DNA of 64,000 bases. Origin: Fictibacillus phosphorivorans. GTDB taxonomy: Bacteria; Bacillota; Bacilli; Bacillales; Fictibacillaceae. This document shows positions 51,562 to 59,210 of this stretch, in pieces (the first letter of the stretch is position 1; each line of letters begins with the position of its first letter). The translations under genes and the position numbers were made by a program. The DNA lies in assembly GCF_007673525.1 (NCBI RefSeq), contig NZ_VDZU01000001.1:1746177-1810176 (forward strand), in the 5' to 3' direction. The notes under the pieces are model-generated. The model saw only the letters and a program-made list of their open reading frames with translations, searched no databases and was not told the origin of the DNA.

Positions 51562-52365
51562 ATGCCGGAGCTGCCAGAGATGGAAACGTATCGTGAGTTT
51601 CTAAATCATAATATCTTACATAAGCCGATTACGAATGTAGAGATTAACAGAGAGAAGTCCATTAACACAGGGGTTCAAACCTTTATCGACTCTGTAAAAG
51701 GGTCTAATATCACCTTCGTCAAAAGAAGAGCAAAGCACCTGATCTTTGAGCTAAGTTCGGGGAATTTTCTCCTGCTTCACTTAATGCTTGGAGGACTGAT
51801 GTTTCTTGGAACTTCAGATAAGAATCCAGATCGAACAAAACAAATCATTCTTTCCTTTGGAGAGCTGCAACTGAACTTTATTGGGCTCCGGTTAGGTTAT
51901 CTACATTTACTGAGTCAAGTGGAACTGGATGAAAAGCTCAGCGATCTTGGTCCAGAACCATTTGAATTGCAGAGGGATGTGTTCTTAGATAGATTAGAAC
52001 GGAAAAAGGGTGCACTCAAACCATTGTTAGTCGATCAATCCTTTATCGCTGGAATCGGAAACTGCTATTCCGATGAAATCTGCTTTCAAGCGAGGTTACA
52101 TCCGTTACGAAAAGCGAGTGACTTAACGGAAGAAGAGAGAAACAATCTGTATGACAGCATCAAACCTGTTCTTTCAAGAGCGGTTCAATTTGGGGGATAC
52201 ATGGATTTCCCGATGTATGAAGGCGACGAGAAGACCGGAAGATATAACGAAAACACGTACGTATATGAACGAGAAGGTGAGAAGTGTCCGAGATGTGGAG
52301 GGACGATTGAAAGGGTGGTTCATTCCTCACATAAGTCGTTTTATTGTCCGAGCTGTCAGATGTAA
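51562..52365 (+). CDS. Fpg/Nei-family DNA glycosylase
   Basis: A 267-aa protein. The N-terminal PELPEMETY supplies the catalytic Pro2-Glu3. A Lys sits in the RRAKHLIFEL strand, and the helix-two-turn-helix contains QSFIAGIGNCYSDEICFQARLHP. A C-terminal zinc finger uses CPRCGG and CPSCQ. The family removes oxidised bases and nicks the abasic site. The Arg usually found in the finger loop (GRxTxFCP) is not obvious; SSHKSFYCP stands there. Chromosomal mutM normally sits by polA, so this is probably a paralogue. AAGGAG precedes the ATG. Confidence 0.88.
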   Translation: MPELPEMETYREFLNHNILHKPITNVEINREKSINTGVQTFIDSVKGSNITFVKRRAKHLIFELSSGNFLLLHLMLGGLMFLGTSDKNPDRTKQIILSFGELQLNFIGLRLGYLHLLSQVELDEKLSDLGPEPFELQRDVFLDRLERKKGALKPLLVDQSFIAGIGNCYSDEICFQARLHPLRKASDLTEEERNNLYDSIKPVLSRAVQFGGYMDFPMYEGDEKTGRYNENTYVYEREGEKCPRCGGTIERVVHSSHKSFYCPSCQM

Positions 52366-52410
52366 GTATAAAACTCTTATCAACTTAGCTGGGCACTTTT
52401 TCGTCACATC

Positions 52411-52447
52411 AAAAAAAGCAAGCAAGGCAAATGTGCCGCTTGCTCAC
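52411..52447 (-). terminator. Terminator for minus-strand transcripts
   Basis: Read on the minus strand, AGCAAGCGGCA pairs imperfectly with TGCCTTGCTTGCT, followed by TTTTTTT. Confidence 0.55.
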
Positions 52448-52491
52448 TCTCAAAAAACTGTGAAACGAAATGCGACTCCGTTTCTTAATAG

Positions 52492-52540
52492 AAAAGGACA
52501 GGTTAGAAGTTACGATGACTTCCGACCTGTCCTTTTTCTT
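52492..52540. terminator. Bidirectional terminator
   Basis: AAAAGGACAGGT ... AGAAGT pairs with ACTTC ... ACCTGTCCTTTT, between the glycosylase gene and the convergent membrane-protein genes. Confidence 0.8.
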
Positions 52541-52734
52541 TACAGTTGTTCCTTCGCTTTTGCCTCTTGAATCATTTTATACACATAAAGCGCACCATAA
52601 CCACCTGCTAAACCAAGTGGGAGGATGATGAAAGGTGCAAAGTTCTTTGTGTGCCATCCTAATAAAAAGAAAATCCCATAAATGATGACCATCGACATGA
52701 TGCTAAACGCTAACCGGATAAAATAAGCTTTCAA
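52540..52734 (-). CDS. Small membrane protein, hypothetical
   Basis: A 64-aa protein with two membrane helices: MKAYFIRLAFSIMSMVIIYG, then APFIILPLGLAGGYGALYVY and a charged tail. It is paralogous in plan and in its MK-x-Y-[FL]-IRL start to the gene just upstream at 52777-52959. Probably the second gene of that unit. Function unknown. Confidence 0.7.
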   Translation of the reverse strand: MKAYFIRLAFSIMSMVIIYGIFFLLGWHTKNFAPFIILPLGLAGGYGALYVYKMIQEAKAKEQL

Positions 52735-52776
52735 ACAAAACGCTCCTTCAATTCTTTATCTTTCACTTGCTTACAT

Positions 52777-52959
52777 TCAATGTTTTTTAGTGGTCCAATA
52801 ACGATACACATACCACCCAAACCATCCACCACATATTATAGAAAGTACTATGATCAGGTTTGAACTTTCACCGTTATATAAATCAAACATTACTAGAATT
52901 CCATACGTAACGAAGCCAGTCAATATCCCAAATAACAACCGAATCAAATAGTTCTTCAG
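52777..52959 (-). CDS. 60-aa membrane protein with probable CTG start
   Basis: GGGGAGGG (52966-52973) lies 6 nt before CTG 52959. The frame reads xKNYLIRLLFGILTGFVTYG, then SNLIIVLSIICGGWFGWYVY and RYWTTKKH. Its start matches the next gene (MKAYFIRL), so the CTG stands exactly where that protein has ATG. No other start codon fits the site. Two membrane helices; function unknown. Confidence 0.65.
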   Translation of the reverse strand: MKNYLIRLLFGILTGFVTYGILVMFDLYNGESSNLIIVLSIICGGWFGWYVYRYWTTKKH

Positions 52960-53086
52960 AGATAGCCCTCCCCGTTATTTTCTTTTCATTTTAACACAAC
53001 ACCTATATGATATTCGTTTATATCCGAAATAGAAGGAATTTCTTCAATGACAGAGAACCCCCTTTATAGAGAAGGAGTGTTGAAAT

Positions 53087-53893
53087 ATGTCGTATTGCCA
53101 AGTACAGAAAGCGAACATCTATTATGAAGAATACGGAAGTGGGACACCGATCGTGATGATCCACGGGTTCTACCCCGATCACCGGTTGATGAAAGGCTGC
53201 ATGGAACCCATCTTTCAAGAGAGGGAAGGATACAGACGCATCTATATCGACCTGCCAGGAATGGGGCAGACGAAAGACTATGATTCGATTCAAAACTCGG
53301 ATGAGATGCTTGAAGCTGTTATTCAGTTCATCGATGCTTTATTACCAGACCAATCGTTCTTATTAGCCGGTCAATCGTACGGTGGTTATATCATAAGAGG
53401 AATCATTGCGAAGATCCCCGAGCGGGTTTTGGGTGCAGCATTTATCTGTCCGATGATCCTGCCTAATCACAGTGAACGAACACTGCCGAAACAAACAAAC
53501 ATCGAAGTAGATCATGAATTCCTAGCTACACTAACAAAAGAAGAAAAAGAAGATTTCAAAGTCATTCATGTGAAGTTAAATGAATACACGTGGAAAAGGT
53601 ACAATGAGGAAGTAGTCGTTGGATTGAAGATTGCAGATTCAGTGTTCTTGGAGAAGATATCAGGAGCTTATGGATACACGTTTAAGATCGATCAAGAAGT
53701 GTTTGAGAAACCTTGTGTGTTTATAACAGGTAGGCAGGACCATGTTACGGGTAATAAGGATGTTTATAAGTTACTTGATAAGTATTCGAGGGCGACGTTT
53801 TCGGTGTTGGATGTTGCGGGGCATAATTTGCAGATTGAGCAGGGTGAGCTGTTAAATGTTCATATAAGTGAGTGGTTGGATCGTTTAAGCTAA
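53087..53893 (+). CDS. Alpha/beta hydrolase
   Basis: A 268-aa hydrolase. The oxyanion motif is MIHGFYPDH, the elbow AGQSYGGYIIRG (Ser), the acid in FITGRQDHVTG and the His in DVAGHNLQIEQ. AAGGAGTG precedes the ATG. It is longer than the two paralogues at 21703 and 36940 and distinct from them. Substrate unknown. Confidence 0.9.
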   Translation: MSYCQVQKANIYYEEYGSGTPIVMIHGFYPDHRLMKGCMEPIFQEREGYRRIYIDLPGMGQTKDYDSIQNSDEMLEAVIQFIDALLPDQSFLLAGQSYGGYIIRGIIAKIPERVLGAAFICPMILPNHSERTLPKQTNIEVDHEFLATLTKEEKEDFKVIHVKLNEYTWKRYNEEVVVGLKIADSVFLEKISGAYGYTFKIDQEVFEKPCVFITGRQDHVTGNKDVYKLLDKYSRATFSVLDVAGHNLQIEQGELLNVHISEWLDRLS

Positions 53894-53935
53894 TTATACT
53901 GTTAAAAATAATAGTGTAAGTATAAAAAATAAATT

Positions 53936-53972
53936 AGAAACTCTGGTTAAAATACTAGTGTTTCTTTTTTTT
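53936..53972 (+). terminator. Rho-independent terminator
   Basis: AGAAACTCT pairs with AGTGTTTCT (one mismatch), followed by TTTTTTTT. The rest of the 240-bp gap up to 54133 holds no gene that I can support. Confidence 0.65.
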
Positions 53973-54133
53973 GTATAGAAAAACGATTTAATATTCGAGT
54001 GATTTACTTTGTTTTAGGGGGTTGTTTAAAAGAAAAACACATTTTCGTCGAAAATTTTATTGAAATAATATTAAATAGATATTACTATTAAATTTGGAAA
54101 TAAATGAAAACGTAACAAAGGGAGATAGGGAAC

Positions 54134-55339
54134 ATGGGGAAATATTTAATTTTTTTAATGGCTTTAGTAATTTTAGTTCTACCGCACCAAGGGTATGCTC
54201 ACTCTGGTAGAACTGACGGTAGTGGAGGACATAACTGTTCAGCAAAGTCTCAGGCAAAAGGATTATGTACAGGGTATCACTATCATAATGGTGGAGGTTC
54301 AAGCGGTGGATCAACTCCAGCACCAACGCCGGCACCAAAACCAGCTCCTGCTACACGCAGTGATAAAGACTGCTCGGATTTTTCCAACTATGATGAAGTT
54401 GTAGCTTACTGGAATGCAAAAGGTTATTCAGCTACAAATGATCCGGAGAGATTAGATGGATTTGGTAATGTTGTAGATGATGGTATTCCATGTGAAGTTC
54501 CAAATGGATATGATACTGCAAAAATTAACGGAAGTCCAAAACAGATCGAACAGCAAGATTCAGCAAAAGGTGAAAAAGCTGGCTATCAAAAAGGTTTGGC
54601 TGATGGAACAAAAGGTGCAGAAGAAAACGATTCATCTACTGGTTCAGCAGCTTTCCAATCTGGCTATAGCACGGGTTATTCTAAAGGGTATGCAGAAGGA
54701 ATGCAAAAGTTTGAAGAGCAGAAAGTAGCTGTTGAGAGGGAAGGATATGAAGTTGGGAAGAAACATGAAAAGTTAGTTCTTCCTGCAAAGTATCAGAATA
54801 ATGCACTTTTAAAACAAGAATACGAAAATGGTTTTAACAGAGCATTAAAAGAGAAAGAAGAAGCACAGATTGTTAGTTTTCAAGAAAAAGGTTTTGAAGA
54901 TGGAACAAAGGATACTAAGAATACGCCTAAGAATGTAAGTCAAACTTTAATAAACGCATACCTTTCTGGATATGAGAAAGGTCAGAATGAATTAAGAGAA
55001 AAGTATTTAAAAATGGGCTATAATGCTGCCTTTACCATGATTACCTATAAAAAGCCTGCTCTCAAGAAAGAAAAATATATCAGTTGGTATAAAGAAGGAT
55101 TCAAATCGAATAATGAAATTGGAAAAATTGCAGAAGTAGCATATGAGATGGGTAACAATGAAGAAAAATATGAAGTCCCTCAAAAATACATGAAAGCTGA
55201 AACAGTATATGAGTATCATTACGGATTAGGAAAACAAGCTGCCCAGGAAGCTGATGAAGCTAACACAATGATTTTTGGTTTAGGAGTAGCTGCTTGGTTA
55301 GGAAGACGATTCTATGTGGCTCGTAAAATGGTAGCTTAA
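54134..55339 (+). CDS. Secreted YHYH/Excalibur protein with Gly-Tyr repeat region
   Basis: A 401-aa protein. Signal peptide about 1-22; YHYH domain HSGRTDGSGGHNC ... TGYHYHNGG (22-55); Pro/Ala linker. An Excalibur-like calcium domain (about 75-125), DKDCSDFSNYDEVVAYW ... DGFGNVVDDGIPCE, has the D-x-D-x-D-G-x3-CE type loop. Then about 200 residues of repeats built on G-[YF]-x-x-G (AGYQKGLADGTKG, SGYSTGYSKGYAEG, KGFEDGTKD, SGYEKGQNE) and a C-terminal hydrophobic segment. AAGGGAGATAGGGA precedes the ATG. Probably a wall-associated, metal-binding protein; the combination is unusual. Runs into the next gene after 12 bp. Confidence 0.8.
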   Translation: MGKYLIFLMALVILVLPHQGYAHSGRTDGSGGHNCSAKSQAKGLCTGYHYHNGGGSSGGSTPAPTPAPKPAPATRSDKDCSDFSNYDEVVAYWNAKGYSATNDPERLDGFGNVVDDGIPCEVPNGYDTAKINGSPKQIEQQDSAKGEKAGYQKGLADGTKGAEENDSSTGSAAFQSGYSTGYSKGYAEGMQKFEEQKVAVEREGYEVGKKHEKLVLPAKYQNNALLKQEYENGFNRALKEKEEAQIVSFQEKGFEDGTKDTKNTPKNVSQTLINAYLSGYEKGQNELREKYLKMGYNAAFTMITYKKPALKKEKYISWYKEGFKSNNEIGKIAEVAYEMGNNEEKYEVPQKYMKAETVYEYHYGLGKQAAQEADEANTMIFGLGVAAWLGRRFYVARKMVA

Positions 55340-55351
55340 GGAGAGAGTAAG

Positions 55352-55966
55352 ATGGGGATCTATCAAAGAATATGTTATAAAACAGAAGATTTATTCGTAA
55401 AGCTTTTAACTAAGAATCAAGATAATGTACTAGTAAAAGAAAAGGTTCAAACTTATCGAAGTAGTAAAGAAGCTGTTAAAGAACAAAAGCGTATGAAAAG
55501 AAAACATGCAGCTGAAGAACGCCAGCAACAACTTGAAGCTCAAAAAGCAAAAGAAAAACTAGAGGTTGAAAACCTATTAAAGTCACTAGTAATTGACTCT
55601 TACACGACTTACGAATTTAACGAAGTGAAAAATAATATGGCTTTCTTCCAAACTCTCATACGAAATGTGTTTGAGCCAGATGAAAAAGGATTAACCTTTT
55701 TATTCTGTGAGTTTGATAAAAGCAGTAAAAAAGAAATTAAAGGTTATTTAATTGCTACCAATAAACGAGTGTGGTTCTTGAATAAATCACTAGACTTCCA
55801 ACAAAAATTCCGATATCAAACTATTAGAGACATTAAGTGGTTTAACGACGGCATGCTAGAAAAGGGTTTATACATGCAATATGGTGTTAAGCGACTTGAA
55901 TTTGATGAGATCTTTGAAAAAGAACAGATGATACGTGTTGCGAATAAGATACTTGCAAATATTTAA
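55352..55966 (+). CDS. Coiled-coil plus bacterial PH-like domain protein
   Basis: A 204-aa cytoplasmic protein. Residues about 30-75 form a charged coiled coil (RKHAAEERQQQLEAQKAKEKLEVENLL). The remainder looks like a bacterial PH domain (bPH): GYLIATNKRVWFLNKSLDFQQKFRYQTIRDIKW ... LYMQYGVKRLEFDEI. AAGGAGAGAG precedes the ATG, 12 bp after the YHYH gene, so they form an operon. Function unknown. Confidence 0.7.
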   Translation: MGIYQRICYKTEDLFVKLLTKNQDNVLVKEKVQTYRSSKEAVKEQKRMKRKHAAEERQQQLEAQKAKEKLEVENLLKSLVIDSYTTYEFNEVKNNMAFFQTLIRNVFEPDEKGLTFLFCEFDKSSKKEIKGYLIATNKRVWFLNKSLDFQQKFRYQTIRDIKWFNDGMLEKGLYMQYGVKRLEFDEIFEKEQMIRVANKILANI

Positions 55967-55997
55967 GGAGCATTAAAATCATTTAACTGGAATTTTA

Positions 55998-56043
55998 AGA
56001 GGCTAGAGCAGTTATTGTACCAGACTCTAGCCTTTTAATTTTT
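55998..56043 (+). terminator. Rho-independent terminator
   Basis: AGGCTAGAG pairs with CTCTAGCCT across a 16-nt loop, followed by TTTAATTTTT. Confidence 0.7.
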
Positions 56044-56102
56044 GGTTTTATTGTGTGAATATAGTCATAGATATTCAGGGCTGAGGCATTATTTTATAAT
56101 TA

Positions 56103-56759
56103 CTACACCCTTAAGGAGTTTTTCTCCTTTAATATCCCTTCCTTAACCATATTCATAATCGTTCCTTTATTTTTGAACTTAAAGTACATAATGAGTCGAT
56201 CCAGGTCTTTCTTAGACAATTCTATATCATTAGATACCATCTCGTACTGCTCTAACTTATGTATAAGAGATTTCGCGTATTCTTCTTGTTTAGGTGTAAG
56301 GGGAACTCTACGTGAGTCAATCGCTTCTTTAATAATTCCTCTATCGTTAATTGTATCTTTAATATATCTTGAATAATTTCCGCTTCTTAACCATGTAAGA
56401 TCCTCTGAACTAAGGGTATACCATTCACCTTGTACACGTTTGTTAGTGAAATAATCATGAAAGGCAGCTTCTGTTTGATGATGGTTGCCTGACTTTACAA
56501 GATAAATCAGCTCATTTTTGAAAGATAAGTTAACAGTGAAACCATTCATTCGTTTATCTATTTGTGTGGTTTTTCCAATCTGGAAATGACCAGTTTGTTG
56601 ATCTTGTACGAAGAAAACATAACCTGTCGCCTGACCTCCTGGAAATGGGGTATTTATTATTTTCTGTAACTCAGATTGATTTTGTTGATAGAAATGAAGA
56701 GATTCAGTACTAGGTGTTGTAGTGCCATTCTTAAATAAGGATTTTAGGTATTTAATCAC
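56103..56759 (-). CDS. T5orf172/GIY-YIG-type nuclease-like protein
   Basis: A 218-aa protein. Residues about 40-115 match the T5orf172/MUG113 branch of the GIY-YIG fold: TGYVFFVQDQQTGHFQIGKT, then RMNGFTVNLSFKNELIYLV, His-rich HHQTEAAFHDYF (with Glu) and QGEWYTLS. The C-terminal third is a separate helical region. Such domains occur in phage and defence proteins; nuclease activity is not proven. The start is GTG 56759, 8 nt after GGAG; GTG 56768 overlaps the site. Divergent from the NERD-helicase gene. Confidence 0.75.
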   Translation of the reverse strand: MIKYLKSLFKNGTTTPSTESLHFYQQNQSELQKIINTPFPGGQATGYVFFVQDQQTGHFQIGKTTQIDKRMNGFTVNLSFKNELIYLVKSGNHHQTEAAFHDYFTNKRVQGEWYTLSSEDLTWLRSGNYSRYIKDTINDRGIIKEAIDSRRVPLTPKQEEYAKSLIHKLEQYEMVSNDIELSKKDLDRLIMYFKFKNKGTIMNMVKEGILKEKNSLRV

Positions 56760-56922
56760 AATCGTCACTCCGTTTTTACGAGATATGTATAGTTATAGCA
56801 TAATAAAATTTGGTAAAGTTTACAAACAATAGTTGATTTTTACTAGTTTTTTAAGAAAATGGTAGAAAGATGTCTAATATTGTAAAAAAAATTTTTGAAT
56901 AAAAATGAGATAGGTGAATGTC

Positions 56923-58827
56923 ATGGCATACATGGTTCCACTTACAATACGATCTTCTGCAACAGCCGGCGAAAGACTATTATTCAATACACTTAAAAAC
57001 TACTTACCTGATGATTATATTGTGTACTATGAACCAGAAATCCAAGGTCGACGTCCAGACTTTGTTATTTTAGGACCAGATCTAGGGTTAATAGTGTTAG
57101 AAGTGAAGGATTATACAAGGAACACGTTATATCAACTTAATTCAGATGACTGGGTTATTTCAGCTGCGAATGGATCGCAAGCAACTGTGAAGAACCCTTT
57201 AAAACAAGCTAGAGAATACGCATTTCATATAAGTAATGTATTGAAAAAAGATAAAAGCCTCATTCAAACAGAAGGGAAGTATCAATTTCAGCTGAAGTTT
57301 CCTTTTGGTTATGGTGTTGTTTTCACCCGTCTCTATCAAAAAGATATGGTGAGAGATAACTTATATTCAATACTTGAACCAAGCTTAACGTTAGCAAGAG
57401 ACGAAATTGATCCAGAAAATGAACACTTCTCAGAAGAGTTATTGATGGAGAAAATCCTAGATATGTTTATTGTGCCTTACCGGCTAAAAGAACCATTAAC
57501 AAATGAAGAGATCGCAGCCATTCGTTATCATTTGTTTCCTGAGGTGCGAATTAGTGCGGAATTTAAACAAGCTGTTCCTTATCAAGATCAACTTTTGTTG
57601 TCTTTAAAAGATATTAAAGTTATGGATCTTCATCAGGAGAATCTTGCGAAACAATTAGGAGATAAGAACCGACTCATTCGAGGGGTCGCGGGTAGTGGTA
57701 AGACCTTAATCTTAGCCTCAAGAGCGAAGATGATTGTAAAAGAACACCCTGACTGGAAAGTACTGATTCTGTGCTATAACATTTCACTCGCTCAAAGCAT
57801 CCGCCAAATGGTTCATGCAAAACTTTCAGAGCCTGAGGATCTTTTTGATTTTGTAAAAGATCCTGAAGAAGATAAAGTCAGTGACAACATCATCATTCGC
57901 AACTTCCATCAATGGTTGAAACAAGATTTAAAAATTAAAGAATATCAAATTCCGACCATACTTGAAAAGATTGATCAAAACGAAGCTATTTTACCCAAAT
58001 ATAATGCGGTGTTAATAGATGAAGGACAAGACTTTGAACCAGAATGGCTAGGGCTAGTAAGCCGTTTATTAAATCCGAATACACAGTCTTTGTTAATAGT
58101 AGAAGATCGAGCACAAAACATTTATAAAAGAAAAACAAGCTATGTCCAAGACACAGGAATGAGTTTCCAAGGGCGATCTAAAATTTTGAATATCAACTAT
58201 AGAAATTCAGCTCAAATTGTAAAGTTTGCCTGGGATTTTTACCGCGAGCATTCACAATTAAATACAAAGGTAATTCAAGGTCAAACTGAAGGTATTGAAA
58301 TCATTCATCCACAAGGAACGAAACGTAAAGGACCAGAACCATTTGTGTTGGAAGCTACCAATTTCACTGAAGAAATGGAAAAAGTAGCACGAACCATAAA
58401 GAAACTTCATGAAATTCGTAAAGTGCCTTATTCAGAAATGCTGATTCTTTATCGAGTTAAAAAGACGAATAAGCTCGCTGTAACAGATACAATCATTCGC
58501 ACGTTTAAAAAGCATAATATCCCTTACTATTGGATAACCGAACATGAAGGATCCAAACGGAATTTTGTAAAAGAAGAAGAATCAGTAAAGATTAGTACAA
58601 TTGAAAGTAGTAAAGGACTAGACTTTCAATCCGTTTTCGTAGTAAACACCGACAGCATGCCTTTCCCACTAGAAGAAAGTAAAGAAAAAGAAGTGTCATT
58701 GCTTTATATTGCTATGACAAGAGCACAAAACTACCTTTGTATTTCTTATTCAGGAGAATCAGAGTTTACTAAATACTTTATGAAATCTAAAGATGAAATA
58801 ATAAGCGCAATTAAAGAAGTTAAATAA
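56923..58827 (+). CDS. NERD-domain UvrD/Rep-type helicase
   Basis: A 634-aa protein. The NERD nuclease-related domain (about 10-120) has AGERLLFNTL, PEIQGRRPDFVILGPDLGLI and VLEVKDYT, which carry the PD-(D/E)xK-like residues. The SF1A helicase follows: Walker A GVAGSGKT (254-261), DEGQDF (366-371), ILNINYRNS, SSKGLDFQSVFVVN and LLYIAMTRAQNYLCISYS. So DNA unwinding and a nuclease-like domain are fused. This architecture is common in defence islands. ATG 56923 follows AGGTGA. The 78-aa gene follows after 21 bp. Confidence 0.92.
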   Translation: MAYMVPLTIRSSATAGERLLFNTLKNYLPDDYIVYYEPEIQGRRPDFVILGPDLGLIVLEVKDYTRNTLYQLNSDDWVISAANGSQATVKNPLKQAREYAFHISNVLKKDKSLIQTEGKYQFQLKFPFGYGVVFTRLYQKDMVRDNLYSILEPSLTLARDEIDPENEHFSEELLMEKILDMFIVPYRLKEPLTNEEIAAIRYHLFPEVRISAEFKQAVPYQDQLLLSLKDIKVMDLHQENLAKQLGDKNRLIRGVAGSGKTLILASRAKMIVKEHPDWKVLILCYNISLAQSIRQMVHAKLSEPEDLFDFVKDPEEDKVSDNIIIRNFHQWLKQDLKIKEYQIPTILEKIDQNEAILPKYNAVLIDEGQDFEPEWLGLVSRLLNPNTQSLLIVEDRAQNIYKRKTSYVQDTGMSFQGRSKILNINYRNSAQIVKFAWDFYREHSQLNTKVIQGQTEGIEIIHPQGTKRKGPEPFVLEATNFTEEMEKVARTIKKLHEIRKVPYSEMLILYRVKKTNKLAVTDTIIRTFKKHNIPYYWITEHEGSKRNFVKEEESVKISTIESSKGLDFQSVFVVNTDSMPFPLEESKEKEVSLLYIAMTRAQNYLCISYSGESEFTKYFMKSKDEIISAIKEVK

Positions 58828-58848
58828 ACTAAACTAGGGATGATGGAA

Positions 58849-59085
58849 ATGGCATTAGTAAAAGAAGAATCATTAAAGAAAATCGATAAAAATAGAAACA
58901 GCGTGCACCAAGAAGTTCAAGCTACATATTCGGTTTTTAAAGATAAGTACAACAATAAATATTTTCAATTAAATACCTATGGATCTGAGGAAAGAAAAGT
59001 TAAGGGAGTAACAAGTCAGTCTATTCAACTTGATGAAAAAGCAGCTAGAAAATTGATTGATATTCTATCTAAAGAGTATTTATAA
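58849..59085 (+). CDS. Small protein linked to the NERD-helicase
   Basis: A 78-aa protein, MALVKEESLKKIDKNRNSVHQEVQATYSVFKD..., ending in a helix with KAARKLIDILSKEYL. An alpha-beta-beta-helix plan is likely. Similar short proteins occur beside bacillar restriction genes and have been given unreliable names; I do not assign a function. ATG 58849 follows AGGGATGATGG; ATG 58840 and 58843 are in frame but inside the site. Co-transcribed with the helicase, then terminated. Confidence 0.65.
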   Translation: MALVKEESLKKIDKNRNSVHQEVQATYSVFKDKYNNKYFQLNTYGSEERKVKGVTSQSIQLDEKAARKLIDILSKEYL

Positions 59086-59102
59086 GTTAGGTTATTATTT
59101 AC

Positions 59103-59127
59103 AGGCTACTGATTTGGTAGCCTTTTT
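59103..59127 (+). terminator. Rho-independent terminator
   Basis: AGGCTAC-TGATTTG-GTAGCCT followed by TTTT, separating the helicase unit from the McrBC unit. Confidence 0.85.
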
Positions 59128-59210
59128 CATTTTTTATTAAAATCCTTTATGTGTTACTCTGTTACTGAAATAATTTTAAAAATTTCGAATATAATTCTGG
59201 GGGTATACCA

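Noticed and set aside
53018..53293. A 91-codon minus-strand frame over the start of the 53087 hydrolase.
   Set aside because: It overlaps a gene with complete catalytic motifs and a good start signal, and has no signals of its own.
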